In this document: positions 27,601-30,556 of the stretch, piece by piece
How positions within the stretch are numbered: position 1 is the stretch's first letter
How the letters are laid out: each line of letters starts with the position of its first letter
Translations under genes and position numbers: made by a program
Assembly (NCBI GenBank): GCA_030710605.1
Contig: CP092871.1
Span: 71,823,020-71,887,019, forward strand
Origin: Cordylochernes scorpioides
Lineage: Eukaryota > Arthropoda > Arachnida > Pseudoscorpiones > Chernetidae
Direction of reading: 5' to 3'
DNA: 64,000 bases
The notes under the pieces: model-generated
What the model saw: the letters and a program-made list of their open reading frames with translations, nothing else
Databases searched by the model: none
What the model was told of the DNA's origin: nothing

Positions 27601-29964
27601 ATCAACACTCTAAAAAGCGTCATATTTTGGAACCAAATCATGATGATACATTAAAGAGTCCCTATCATCATAAATACAGTTACACACATAGGGTGCTAAT
27701 TTGATGATGATGAATTATAGAATTACATCATGTCAAAGAAGTTTCCATCTCCAGAGCCTTGATATCAGAGTGAGCCCGGCAGTAAACCATTGTAACATCA
27801 ATCCTATCTACAATACACAACCTCTTTGACTCAACACATTCAATCAGTTTTCAAATCCCTACATACAAGAATGGGATGTTGAATTAAAGAGGTTTGAATA
27901 TACAAGGTGGCCTTTAAGTCCCGATATACCATTAAAAAAAAATGTTTACTAATAAATTATTTATAATATTTGTCTAATTAACATATGTTCAGGTTCCATC
28001 CAAGTTTAATTCAGAAAATGTCATCCCTCGATATTAAAGAAATAATCAAAATTATCAAACTCTATTATCAACATGGTAATGATAAGGCACAATTTGGATT
28101 ATTGATTATAAACACAAGGTAATAAGACAACTCCGCCTTTGCCGGTCCCAAGCCCGGATGTAAAAGGAGGAGGGGGAGCAGTAACAAGCTCAGTAAAAAA
28201 CCTGGGTTCAGCTGGGCCGGCTGATAGTACTCTGTAAGGGCTCCTAATCCAGGGATACAGGATGAGCAGCGTTTGTACTCCGTGTTAGGAGCAGCTGTAC
28301 ATGGCATCTGTTCCTCATGTCAGAGGCGGCCATTTCTTTTGGAGCTAAGTCGGCCTGCCACTGAGTAGTGCTCCCAGTCTTAATGACAAAGGCAGACACA
28401 TTCTACTTCACCCAGTCATGATGGTTGTCAAAGCTTGATACCTTAATATGATTGAGTGGAGATAAGAAAGAAGAAGAGAGGTAATAAGACCAAATCCAAA
28501 TAAATAAATAATGTGTGACATTTCGGTAACAGCGCTGTTACCGAAATGTCACACATTATTTATTTATTTGGATTTGGTCTTATTACCTTGTGTATATCAG
28601 CATGGTAGTTTCACAACTCTACGACAGCAACGTATATGATTTTGGAATTTGTGATGTAGGGAGGGTCTGAGTATAGAAGGTTTGATCACCCTAATTTGAA
28701 AAACAAATCATACCTAATCTTATAAAGGTTTCATTCAGTACTTTTGTCTGAAGATGGTAACAACGCTGTTAGAGAAATGTCCCACACTATTTATTTAGAT
28801 TTGATCTTATTACCTTGTGTTTATAATCTATAATCCAAATTGTGCCTTATCCTAGGTTTGTAAACATCTTATGCTAAGTTATGGTTAGAAAATCTGAAAG
28901 TTTGTCCAAACATTTCCCAAGAAGTATTGTCATGATGTCATTCTAACTGACAAATGCTTCTTCTTTCTTATCTCCACTTAATCATATCAGGGTATCAAGC
29001 TTGTAAAGCTTGTTAATGGTGTCTGCTGGGGATGAGTAGAGCTCATCAATGGATGAGTCAATACAGTCAATAATGTGGTTTGGGGTTGCAGGTTGACACT
29101 TAGTACATAGTGGAAAAACCTTGCAACCATTCTGGAAAGTCATTGTCCGTAGATGACCAGAATTAAGTCTAGAAATCAAGGACTGTTGTTCTCTTGGGAG
29201 GACAAATGTTTTAATCAACCAATCAGAAACAAACCTTTTACATGAGTGAGCGGAGGGAAAAACATGGATATAATTCTAACTACCCATCAATTTTTACATC
29301 TACACATGGCAAATAAACTTCCTATAGTCCCAGAATCTTAGTTACTAATGGAGTGGAATGGGGTTATAAGATATTAATGATGTATGCATTTCTCTCACTG
29401 CAAGAATTGATTTTTTTTAGATATATTCCTTTATTATCTATACCTAAAGAAACATTATTATTTTTAAAGATCTGTGTGTATGCGAGTTAAAATGAACATT
29501 ACCAAAACTAAATGTATGTTTTGAGTAATCTGCTCATCATAAACACCCAAAAAATCCTTAATGTGACAGGTGTAGAAAGTACAAAAATATACAGATAGCT
29601 GTATTGACATATTTTAAACATATTGATGAATAAATATTTAAAAATTCCGACATTATGGAATTTGGCTAGATGGTAGAATAAAAAAAAAAAAGTTGAACGT
29701 ATTTTAATGAAAATCTATTTGGAAAAAAATAAAATTATTAAAATTATATATTATATAATTTTTTAAAATGTGAATTTTTGAAATCACTTTTAATTATGAG
29801 TGTTCTTAGTTTAAATACCTTATTTTTGTTTGTAGCATTAATTGAGGTGATTGATTAGAATCTTGATTTTTTTCTGCCATCTTTTTTAAAATTTCTTTCT
29901 TTTTTTGCTCAAGCAATTCACGTTGCTGAGTTAATTGCGTTAGCCTATTGCCATAATTCGACAT
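528..29964 (-). CDS. SUGP1: SUGP1-like splicing factor, 12 exons, 3' end missing
   Basis: This is a nuclear pre-mRNA splicing factor. In other animals SUGP1 acts at branch-site recognition with SF3B1 and uses its G-patch to activate a DEAH helicase. I assembled exons 29964-29819, 26456-26341, 25558-25493, 25433-25346, 21763-21537, 21302-21191, 21135-21005, 9050-8883, 7967-7870, 5769-5613, 5560-5311 and 660-528. All have GT/AG borders and compatible phases, and the total is 1692 nt (564 codons) with no remainder. In order the protein has an N-terminal basic coiled segment ([17 protein letters not shown]), a short NDGSFIDQF motif, a poly-Asp/Pro-rich linker, one SURP domain (about 215-290), KRRKRTRWE, a charged helix, then a G-patch (from about 491, [19 protein letters not shown]) and the conserved [14 protein letters not shown] tail. 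The last few residues and stop lie off the left edge. Vertebrate SUGP1 has two SURP domains and only one is found here. Introns hold nearly all the repeats below. Confidence 0.9.
732..1135 (-). mobile_element. Helitron-like element, 3' end
   Basis: On the minus strand the end reads CCCGGGCGTTGCCCGGG, a GC hairpin, then TCATTCAGCTAG followed by T. Hairpin plus CTRR with insertion before T is the hallmark of Helitron 3' ends. A second copy with the same hairpin and CTAG end lies at 57640-58086 on the other strand. Internal blocks repeat a word around ATGGCGCTCTCCTATTGG. The 5' end was not located, so the right border is a guess. No Rep/helicase is seen, so it is non-autonomous. Confidence 0.65.
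881..946 (-). pseudogene. tRNA-Gly(GCC)-derived sequence, 5' strand lost
   Basis: The minus strand has a tRNA-Gly A box (TGGTTCAGTGG), an anticodon stem-loop CGCCTGCCACGCG with GCC anticodon, a good B box (GGTTCGATTCC), the 3' acceptor strand CCGATGCA and a T14 run that could stop Pol III. The 5' acceptor strand (expected GCATCGG) is replaced by unrelated sequence, so the acceptor stem cannot form. It lies inside the Helitron-like repeat and is read as a captured or decayed tRNA, not a functional gene. Confidence 0.75.
1200..1476 (+). repeat. LINE 3' UTR with TTG-repeat tail
   Basis: The segment ends in an AATAAAGC signal and a (TTG)n tail (GTCTTAATAAAGCTTTG then TTGTTG). The same ending occurs at about 19800-19835 and 24530-24560. 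Tails of short repeats after AATAAA are usual for I/Jockey/R1-type LINEs. The insertion is 5'-truncated with no coding part seen. Confidence 0.5.
1477..2003. other. AT-rich intron sequence
   Basis: No gene is present. Around 1832-1960 the minus strand repeats the LINE C-terminal word seen near position 70 and 5940 (GGTTCACCACTGATGAGC). The rest is unremarkable AT-rich DNA. Confidence 0.5.
2004..3074. mobile_element. Pogo-like non-autonomous transposon, family P1 copy A
   Basis: Inverted ends begin CAGTATAACCTCGTTAATTC and end GAATTAAAGAGGTTCGACTG, flanked by TA on both sides (2002-2003, 3075-3076). The subterminal region repeats the word TTCGAC many times. No transposase is present. It is alignable over most of its length with copy B at 4016-5033, so the family moved as an approximately 1.05-kb unit. 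Confidence 0.8.
3283..3449. mobile_element. MITE, family P5
   Basis: The right end GGAGGTTCTACTG is followed by TA. The interior matches other P5 copies (GAGAGTTGCTAAATAGTAAAA). The left end is decayed, so its border is approximate. Confidence 0.5.
3502..3678. mobile_element. MITE, family P2 copy 1
   Basis: The ends CAGTTAAACCTGTCTATAGC and GCTATAGAGAGGTTTAACTG are inverted repeats with a TA duplication (3500-3501, 3679-3680). The word TCTATAGCGCC/TCTATAGCACC is iterated inside. A shorter copy is at 6910-7053. Confidence 0.8.
4016..5033. mobile_element. Pogo-like non-autonomous transposon, family P1 copy B
   Basis: The termini and order of internal words match copy A at 2004-3074. TA flanks at 4014-4015 and 5034-5035. 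The sequence differs by scattered substitutions and small indels, so the two are independent insertions of moderate age. Confidence 0.8.
5044..5242. mobile_element. Tc1-type MITE copy 1
   Basis: The ends CACTCATAAACAAAACTTAA and TTAAGTTTTGTTCATGAGTG are inverted repeats flanked by TA. The same termini bound 26513-26717. About 200 bp, no coding capacity. Confidence 0.75.
5311..5560 (-). CDS. SUGP1: SUGP1 exon 11 (G-patch)
   Basis: Encodes [20 protein letters not shown] and then the G-patch [19 protein letters not shown]. The acceptor is GGCAG and the donor GTGAGT. It enters in phase 1 and leaves in phase 2, matching exons 10 and 12. Confidence 0.93.
5613..5769 (-). CDS. SUGP1: SUGP1 exon 10
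   Basis: Encodes a Lys/Met-rich helix ([18 protein letters not shown]) and [19 protein letters not shown], matching the SUGP1 segment just before the G-patch. The donor is GTAAG. A longer open frame over 5278-5931 reads through the intron and is not a separate gene. Confidence 0.92.
5831..6280. repeat. 78-bp direct repeats flanking a 294-bp segment
   Basis: Positions 5831-5908 and 6203-6280 are identical over 78 bp. The segment between them starts TATATTGGGAGGGC and on the minus strand carries the LINE C-terminal word also seen near 70 and 1880. It may be an unusually long target-site duplication or a local duplication. Confidence 0.7.
6281..6909. other. Intron, no feature seen
   Basis: AT-rich with a short TA repeat near 6400. 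No coding, RNA or terminal-repeat signal was recognised. Confidence 0.5.
6910..7053. mobile_element. MITE, family P2 copy 2
   Basis: The ends CAGTTAAACCTGTCTATAGC and GAGACAGGTTTAACTG are flanked by TA. It shares the interior word GATGCGATTTACATTAAAAG with the copy at 3502-3678, and is about 33 bp shorter through loss of iterated words. Confidence 0.78.
7273..7409. mobile_element. MITE, family P5, truncated
   Basis: It starts CAGTAGAACAACCTCTC after TA and continues with the family interior (ACACCTGGTTACAGA, TGTCCTTTAGG). The right end is not intact. Confidence 0.55.
7415..7700 (-). pseudogene. LINE ORF2 C-terminus, family L-GHLRT
   Basis: The minus strand reads [17 protein letters not shown], then KVFPLCTKC and decayed sequence corresponding to [13 protein letters not shown] in the copy at 28975-29215. 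The Cys-x2-Cys...His...Cys pattern is the usual tail of I/Jockey-type ORF2. It ends with an AGTGGAGATAAGAAA-type 3' tail. It is 5'-truncated and not functional. Confidence 0.7.
7870..7967 (-). CDS. SUGP1: SUGP1 exon 9
   Basis: Encodes [20 protein letters not shown] and [12 protein letters not shown], bounded by acceptor CAG at 7968-7970 and donor GTACTAG. The 98-nt length fits phase 1 in and phase 0 out. Confidence 0.85.
7999..8450. repeat. Family C hammerhead-like element between long direct repeats
   Basis: Two diverged direct repeats of roughly 105-110 bp (about 7999-8105 and 8338-8448, sharing ACTTTCAGT and CTTTCATAATTTAT) flank a segment of about 230 bp. Inside, 8209-8215 is CTGACGA, followed by GGGC, loop CAACA and GCCC (8216-8228) and AAAAC where GAAAC would complete a hammerhead core. 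A related core lies in the foldback at 58640-58965. Stems I and III were not demonstrated. Confidence 0.55.
8549..8616 (-). repeat. Very short LINE 3'-tail insertion
   Basis: The segment TTGTTGTTTCTTATC through CTCCTCGAGC matches the 3' end of the minus-strand LINE at 43966-44340. Only the last several dozen bases were inserted. Confidence 0.5.
8883..9050 (-). CDS. SUGP1: SUGP1 exon 8
   Basis: The frame with [16 protein letters not shown], a Ser run and [12 protein letters not shown] is kept because the KRxRWE signature is conserved in SUGP1. The alternative frame lacks it. The donor is GTAGGAC. The acceptor lies in a CAG repeat, so the 5' border could shift by one or more CAG codons. Confidence 0.75.
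9215..9395. mobile_element. MITE, family P5
   Basis: It starts CAGTAGAGCTAACTCTCTG and ends GAAGGTTCTAATG between TA dinucleotides. Its interior words (AAGTGTCCTTTAGG, GTCCTCTTACC) match the other copies. Confidence 0.7.
9448..9760 (-). mobile_element. tRNA-derived SINE, copy 1
   Basis: On the minus strand the tRNA-like head carries an intact B box (GGTTCGATTCCCGC), then ATTGGACAC, an A/T run, a conserved body (AGTGCAAGTAACCAAACGG) and a tail ending GGGATAAGCAAAA. Copies at 12504-12810 and 23002-23322 share the same layout. Confidence 0.8.
9900..10060. repeat. Family A inverted repeat
   Basis: The outer arms ACACAAGGTAATA... and ...TTATTACCTTGT, with inner GTGTGACATTTGGGTAACA, match the other family A copies. 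The right half is decayed near 9985, so the palindrome is imperfect. Confidence 0.65.
10100..10338. mobile_element. Pogo/Tigger-like MITE, family P3
   Basis: The ends CAGTGGTACCTCGACATACG and GTATGTCGAGGTACCACTG are flanked by TA (10098-10099, 10339-10340). The word CTCGTATCTCG is iterated inside. CAGTGGTACCTCG termini are known from Tigger/pogo elements in many animals. Confidence 0.85.
10343..10456. mobile_element. MITE, family P5, internally deleted
   Basis: It starts TAGTAGAGCCTCTCACTC and ends TAGGAGGTTCTACTG with TA flanks, lying a few bases from the P3 element. It lacks the left interior block present in longer copies. Confidence 0.6.
10717..12113. mobile_element. Pogo-like non-autonomous element, family P4
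   Basis: The ends CAGTAAAACCCCGCTAATAT and TATTGAGGGGTTTTACTG are flanked by TA. The first 200 bp repeat the word ATAACGAAC / ATAAAGAAC. No transposase was recognised in the 1.4-kb body. It carries the foldback at 11031-11297, probably as a nested insertion. Confidence 0.75.
11031..11297. repeat. Family B foldback with hammerhead-like core
   Basis: Two arms of about 125 bp are near-perfect inverted copies around a TTATTATTAT-rich loop (about 11155-11170). In the right arm 11214-11220 is CTGACGA, then G, then the hairpin GACAAAA/TTTTGTC (11222-11238) followed by GAAAC (11239-11243). The left arm is missing 8 bases precisely where GAAAC and its neighbours would be, so only one arm keeps the core. 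One extra nucleotide lies before the stem compared with a textbook hammerhead. Confidence 0.7.
12118..13283 (-). pseudogene. LINE reverse transcriptase, 3' part (interrupted)
   Basis: Minus-strand reading gives [55 protein letters not shown] (YADD box decayed) and [20 protein letters not shown], in RT order. This is the RT and C-terminal region of an RTE/CR1-like non-LTR element. A SINE (12504-12810) and the BEL element to the right are inserted in it. Upstream RT sequence resumes at 17367. It carries several frameshifts and stops. Confidence 0.7.
12504..12810 (-). mobile_element. tRNA-derived SINE, copy 2 with target duplication
   Basis: It has the same family structure as 9448-9760, with B box GGTTCGATTCCCGC. 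It is flanked by an exact 11-bp direct repeat AAATTTCTCAA (12493-12503, 12811-12821), showing LINE-assisted insertion into the older LINE. Confidence 0.9.
13289..13664 (+). repeat. BEL element 5' LTR
   Basis: It starts TGTTGGAAAAG and ends GAAATCGCAATA. Its partner is at 16986-17361 with the same length. At least one substitution separates them (AGAATGG versus AGAGTGG). Confidence 0.93.
13669..13686 (+). promoter_or_regulatory. Candidate tRNA primer-binding site
   Basis: TGGCATCCCAGCCGGGAC begins with the TGG complementary to a tRNA CCA end and lies 4 bases after the LTR. The matching tRNA was not identified. Confidence 0.5.
13778..17062 (+). CDS. BEL/Pao gag-protease-pol fusion with in-frame deletion
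   Basis: Uninterrupted 1094-residue frame from ATG. It has an N-terminal coiled coil (1-110), a BEL-type gag domain (about 135-290, [16 protein letters not shown]), three CCHC knuckles ([42 protein letters not shown]; about 352-420), and a retropepsin with [10 protein letters not shown] (about 466). RT starts with [20 protein letters not shown] (about 748) and is cut off before its catalytic motifs. The frame then jumps to an integrase fragment (DKGTNF, about 771) and the BEL C-terminal integrase region ([13 protein letters not shown], about 805 on). Intact BEL pol proteins are far longer. The product would supply gag and protease but no RT or integrase activity. The stop lies inside the 3' LTR. 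Confidence 0.9.
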   Translation: MAEELILRLKKKRAINRSYLTKTCNKIESGLDTLMRIDLEELLEQLNESFNELKLVDHKIETLLETDDLEKELQGVEEYREKYITWRFRANKKIRQSDFHGENIPNSNSRIDENEIRHYVPSCTTVKLPKLMISKFYGNFSEWLTFWNSFDAAIHQNNSLNPIDKFNYLKSHLGGTALNTVEGFALSADNYEKAIKLLKDRFGREDILISRHMNNLLSMRPLKTSSDVRTFRKLFDNLSVHIRSLESLNVSIDVYGQLLCPIIIKLLPADLNLELNKELPTGYVINDLITFLERQLTAREKSFRNEIGTGNESTSKPNLVNKHPKTRFYNEKPIATASELLNSVHKSNECVFCGKDNHGSPKCDFAANISLNEKRSLMKKKGVCYKCLRPSHLSKFCRNVVRCSICNMSSHLDVMCTKRILDRGGSSKSPTVQDETLANLSTFPDVLLPTLRVTLKGNRTEKTARAIIDTGSQRSYILHSTAMEMEYEQSKREFFRHSLFGGSSTDVVEHEVYTIHLSDINNSYRCEFEALGQPLICGSIPPVCPRSFLEGSEELDVSDLMRDRIEVLIGADIAGRLLTDDQRRISSGLVAIRTKLGWTVMGKIPPTEVRDDTSSLYVTTLLSLDLENLWKLDAIGVSDAEVEKKTQSLQAEMEEHFAHTTTRDIEERYEVALPWVQDMERIPSNRDLAENQLSSVRRKLEVGDMNEYGQIFEEWMNQGIIEYDIEDKLDGVHYLPHRPVYKRNSQTSRIRPVFNASARKRGKLSLNDCPDKGTNFRGMTNTLKKIDFSRLKCDPTLKNITWKFIPPGAPWWGGWWECLIGMMKQLLFRILGQTSLGYEELSTVMCDVESLMNTRPLTYLTEESEDLAPLTPSLFLHEVREVGVPDLDLIDNQTLSRKYQYIKRVREDLRERFRIEYFGFLRQETRRLKTTITFKVGDMVLIGQESLKRLHWPLARIIQLYPGKDEFVRVAKVKTSSGDKIRPIQKLYNLEITPEIRCRDPLTERSPTQEVRLTTEEDPLTSQQEQHHIETPNVVSSYGRPIKRPNRLNLLNFSFPCLSRRGANSKVGEMLEKKPSEAANGRPAEAATGMQRQK
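16986..17361 (+). repeat. BEL element 3' LTR
   Basis: Same 376 bp as the 5' LTR. It is followed by the target duplication GTATT at 17362-17366. The first 77 bases encode the C-terminus of the fusion ORF. Confidence 0.93.
17367..17690 (-). pseudogene. LINE reverse transcriptase, 5' part of interrupted copy
   Basis: The minus strand reads [16 protein letters not shown] and [20 protein letters not shown] palm/finger motifs lying upstream of those at 12118-13283. The BEL element with its GTATT duplication separates the two parts. Confidence 0.7.
17674..18080 (+). pseudogene. LINE ORF2 C-terminal fragment
   Basis: A forward frame of 133 residues ends with [20 protein letters not shown], the Cys-x2-Cys...His-x4-Cys tail of I/Jockey-like ORF2. 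Upstream residues resemble the poorly conserved region after RNase H. It is 5'-truncated. Confidence 0.6.
18228..19560 (+). mobile_element. Candidate Helentron fragment with endonuclease domain
   Basis: 18228 starts with TGACGTGACAACGTCTT and a GC-rich segment unlike its AT-rich surroundings. From 18995 a forward frame reads [13 protein letters not shown], then [24 protein letters not shown] and [11 protein letters not shown]. These are C-terminal motifs of the endonuclease/exonuclease/phosphatase fold (GDFN, the TTID..F element, SxH), in a form found next to Helentron PIF1-type helicases in arthropods. No helicase is present. Two related direct blocks near 18735-18790 and 18950-18990 precede it. 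It could instead be an isolated LINE endonuclease. Confidence 0.5.
19600..19835 (+). repeat. LINE 3' UTR with TTG-repeat tail
   Basis: It ends GTGACCCTGAATAAAGGC followed by T-rich sequence and TTGTTGTTG, like the tails at 1449-1476 and 24530-24560. No coding part is seen. Confidence 0.5.
20125..20275. repeat. Family A inverted repeat
   Basis: Arms contain AAATCCAAATAAATAG and GTGTGACATTTTGATAAC on the left and TTACCGAAATGTCACACAC with GGATTTGGTCTTAT on the right. The flank TCTAATCTATAATCCAAATT is the family border. Confidence 0.7.
20340..20580. repeat. Dispersed repeat, copy 1
   Basis: The segment around GCCGGTCCCAAGCCTGGATG and GAGCAGTAACAAGCTCG is repeated at 28130-28340. The wording is similar to LINE 5' leaders, but no ORF is attached, so it is classified only as a dispersed repeat. 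Confidence 0.6.
20640..20965 (+). pseudogene. LINE ORF2 C-terminal fragment
   Basis: A forward frame reads [32 protein letters not shown] and CIG, an intact Cys-x2-Cys...His...Cys tail, then a stop and an A-rich run at about 20974. This is a 5'-truncated I/Jockey-type insertion related to, but distinct from, the GHLRT family. Confidence 0.7.
21005..21135 (-). CDS. SUGP1: SUGP1 exon 7 (SURP, second half)
   Basis: Encodes [20 protein letters not shown] and the basic tail of the SURP domain. The acceptor is TTCAG and the donor GTAGTA. Phase 2 in, phase 1 out. Confidence 0.9.
21191..21302 (-). CDS. SUGP1: SUGP1 exon 6 (SURP, first half)
   Basis: Encodes [20 protein letters not shown] and NTANPAYR, the first helices of a SURP (SWAP) RNA-splicing domain. 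The acceptor is CCCCCAG and the donor GTGAGA. Confidence 0.9.
21537..21763 (-). CDS. SUGP1: SUGP1 exon 5
   Basis: Encodes [17 protein letters not shown] followed by a Pro/Gln-rich low-complexity stretch ([17 protein letters not shown]). The acceptor is GTGTGCAG and the donor GTAAGA. Phase agrees with exons 4 and 6. Low sequence conservation makes its identity rest on position and phase. Confidence 0.82.
21862..22425. repeat. Three-unit tandem repeat of about 175 bp
   Basis: Units share ACAGGCCATG/AAAATGGCCATGG, TATTAGCAACTGC, CCATGTCTA, TCAGTCTTGTTACCTTATG and AATCAAGAGGTTGC. The first part matches the SINE tail region (minus orientation). The middle matches the family A border (TCTAATCTATAATCC). 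A junction of two mobile elements has been tandemly amplified. Confidence 0.7.
22430..22990. other. AT-rich intron, no feature seen
   Basis: No coding frame, terminal repeat or RNA gene was recognised. A TA dinucleotide run begins at about 22998. Confidence 0.5.
23002..23322 (-). mobile_element. tRNA-derived SINE, copy 3 with target duplication
   Basis: Same family as 12504-12810, with B box GGTTCGATCCCCGC. An exact 11-bp duplication TACCTTAATAT flanks it (22991-23001, 23323-23333). The TA run at its tail may have grown from the insertion end. Confidence 0.9.
23339..23474. mobile_element. MITE, family P5
   Basis: It starts TAGTAGAACCTCCC after TA and ends with decayed ...TGTAATTACTG before TA. 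The order of interior words is reversed relative to the copy at 26728, so it lies in the opposite orientation. Confidence 0.6.
23731..23994 (+). pseudogene. Penelope-like element ORF, N-terminal fragment
   Basis: A forward frame reads [34 protein letters not shown] and [13 protein letters not shown]. The order 'helix, RC..(S)GIIP..L.(L)K, R/K-rich helix' is the conserved N-terminal segment of Penelope-like retroelement proteins. RT and GIY-YIG domains are absent. The family A inverted repeat begins about 60 bases downstream, which would fit a Penelope-like element and its terminal repeat. Confidence 0.55.
24050..24195. repeat. Family A inverted repeat next to Penelope-like ORF
   Basis: Near-perfect inverted arms around GTTTCGGTAACAGCGTTG. 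The left flank AATTTGGATTATAGATTATA is the family border. The right arm ends GGATTAGATCTTATTTTCTT. Confidence 0.75.
24466..24560 (+). repeat. LINE 3' end with TTG-repeat tail
   Basis: Ends GTCTTAATAAAGCTGTG and TTGTTGTTGTT, the same tail as 1440-1476. Confidence 0.5.
24684..24865. mobile_element. MITE, family P5
   Basis: It starts CAGTAGAACTGCCTC and ends GTGAGGTTCTACTG. Interior words AACACCTAGTTGAAGAGCC and GTCCTCTTACTGGAGAG match the family. TA flanks are partly mutated. Confidence 0.7.
24890..25145 (+). pseudogene. LINE ORF2 C-terminus, family L-GHLRT
   Basis: The forward strand carries TGTGCTTCCCAAG, GTCTTTGATTTCTAGAC and the GACAATGGCTTTCCAGAA block found inverted at 7415-7700 and 28975-29215. 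It contains stops. The tail GTGGAGATAAGAAAG is shared. Confidence 0.65.
25346..25433 (-). CDS. SUGP1: SUGP1 exon 4
   Basis: Encodes a Ser/Thr-rich linker then [11 protein letters not shown]. The acceptor is GGAACAG and the donor GTAAGC. Phase 1 in, phase 2 out. Confidence 0.8.
25493..25558 (-). CDS. SUGP1: SUGP1 exon 3
   Basis: Encodes [20 protein letters not shown]. The acceptor is TGAGCAG and the donor GTAAGT. Its 66-nt length keeps phase 1. The frame was chosen by phase from exon 2. Confidence 0.8.
25559..26340. other. SUGP1 intron 2
   Basis: No recognisable mobile element or RNA. Contains A/T homopolymer runs near 25990-26030. Confidence 0.5.
26341..26456 (-). CDS. SUGP1: SUGP1 exon 2
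   Basis: Encodes a Ser/Ala/Thr/Pro stretch then [20 protein letters not shown], matching the NDGSF.xQF motif of the SUGP1 N-terminal region. The acceptor is GTGTCAG and the donor GTTAGT. Confidence 0.88.
26513..26717. mobile_element. Tc1-type MITE copy 2
   Basis: The ends CACTCATGGACAAAACTTGA and TTAAGTTCTGTCCATGAGTG are inverted and flanked by TA. The interior runs opposite to the copy at 5044-5242. Confidence 0.75.
26728..26907. mobile_element. MITE, family P5, best-preserved copy
   Basis: Starts AGTAGAACCTCCCTGTAAAG and ends GTATGTTCTACTG. Contains the iterated words AAGGACACC, GTGTCCTTTAGG and GTCCTCTTACCGG. Confidence 0.75.
27099..27358 (+). mobile_element. Diverged copy of the tRNA-derived SINE
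   Basis: The forward head GGTGGCGGAGTGGTATAA looks like an A box (TGGCnnAGTGG). The B box is mutated. The body GATTCTTGCAAGAGTCCAGC and tail CATGATTATCATGGCCTGTA match the family. Much older than copies 2 and 3. Confidence 0.7.
27359..27900. other. Intron, weak repeat fragments
   Basis: Contains a short inverted repeat (CCTGTAGG ... CCTACAGG, 27459-27525) and, at about 27818-27900, a decayed pogo-like fragment with AACCTCTTTGACTCAAC and GTTGAATTAAAGAGGTTT ends. Nothing else recognised. Confidence 0.4.
27901..28078 (+). pseudogene. Mariner-like transposon 5' end and transposase start
   Basis: ACAAGGTGGCCTTTAAGTCC looks like a mariner-type terminus. It is followed by ATG and [20 protein letters not shown], the start of a mariner-like helix-turn-helix. 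The element is cut off by the family A repeat at about 28078. Confidence 0.5.
28079..28340. repeat. Family A border plus dispersed repeat, copy 2
   Basis: 28079-28128 is the family A border (GATAAGGCACAATTTGGATT, ACACAAGGTAATAAGAC). It runs directly into the dispersed repeat of 20340-20580 (GCCGGTCCCAAGCCCGGATG), which interrupts it. Confidence 0.6.
28480..28587. repeat. Perfect 108-bp palindrome, family A
   Basis: The two 54-base arms are exact reverse complements with no spacer, centred on AGC|GCT between 28533 and 28534. Each arm holds GGTAATAAGACCAAATCC, the AAATAAATAA block and GTGACATTTCGGTAACAGC. It shares its DNA with the family A copies that keep a hammerhead-like core, but here the CUGANGA half is replaced by the second arm. 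Confidence 0.9.
28740..28856 (+). ncRNA. Family A copy with best hammerhead-like core
   Basis: 28748-28754 is CTGAAGA, then T, then GGTAACA/TGTTA stem and GAAATGTC with GAAA at 28774-28777. The last two bases of the stem are mutated (GA for the CC of other copies). The flank ends in TCTATAATCCAAATTGTGCC. The order CUGANGA - hairpin - GAAA is that of a hammerhead ribozyme. Activity is unproven and stems I/III were not modelled. Confidence 0.5.
28975..29218 (-). pseudogene. LINE ORF2 C-terminus, family L-GHLRT
   Basis: Best-preserved copy. The minus strand reads [29 protein letters not shown] and [18 protein letters not shown] and ends with a stop just before the GTGGAGATAAGAAA tail. 5'-truncated insertion in SUGP1 intron 1. 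Confidence 0.75.
29219..29818. other. AT-rich part of SUGP1 intron 1
   Basis: No coding or repeat signal was recognised. Confidence 0.5.
29819..29964 (-). CDS. SUGP1: SUGP1 exon 1 with start codon
   Basis: ATG at 29964-29962 begins [20 protein letters not shown] and continues with [14 protein letters not shown], matching the basic N-terminal helix of SUGP1. The donor AG|GTATTT leaves phase 2, exactly what exon 2 needs. The assignment rests on this motif, phase and order. Codon use is AT-rich compared with the downstream exons. Confidence 0.75.
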
Positions 29965-30556
29965 TTTAAAACAGTATTTAAACAACCAAATAATCGAAAT
30001 AAATAAAAGCCAAATAAAAAAATAAATAAAATGATATTTAACAGCGTATCAAATTCGAAATCTAAAAATAGAACAGTTTTTTTAAATATAAATTTATTTA
30101 TCCCTGATAATTTAGTAATATTATTTTTTGAACATAACCTACTTGCACAAAATTAGTATAAATATTAGAAAAATTCAATTTTTTACATCATACAAGATTT
30201 CTAAATTTTTAAGAGTTTAGATTTAATTAAATAATATAAAATACAATGAAGATATTGCCACTTTGATTGCGAATTTCTTTCTAAAATGAATAAAAACGAT
30301 TATTTGCTATTATATATTGCTCGCGTGTCAAAAATTATTAATAATACTACACTAACTTAATTTATACAAAAGTAAATATTATGGATGGCTTACTTTAAGA
30401 AATGTGAATAATTAATGTGTTGCATCGTCCCTACATATTACTTCCTGAAATATCTTGCCTTACTTTTATGAAATCTGGCTAAATTCGAATAGGATGAGAA
30501 TAACGTAGAAATATTTCTCTAGGTTCCTATCAATTTCTCTCTACCACACACAATTA
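29965..30556. promoter_or_regulatory. Upstream region of SUGP1
   Basis: AT-rich DNA directly 5' of the SUGP1 start on the minus strand. It should contain the 5' UTR and promoter, but no TATA box, initiator or CpG cluster can be singled out. Confidence 0.35.
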
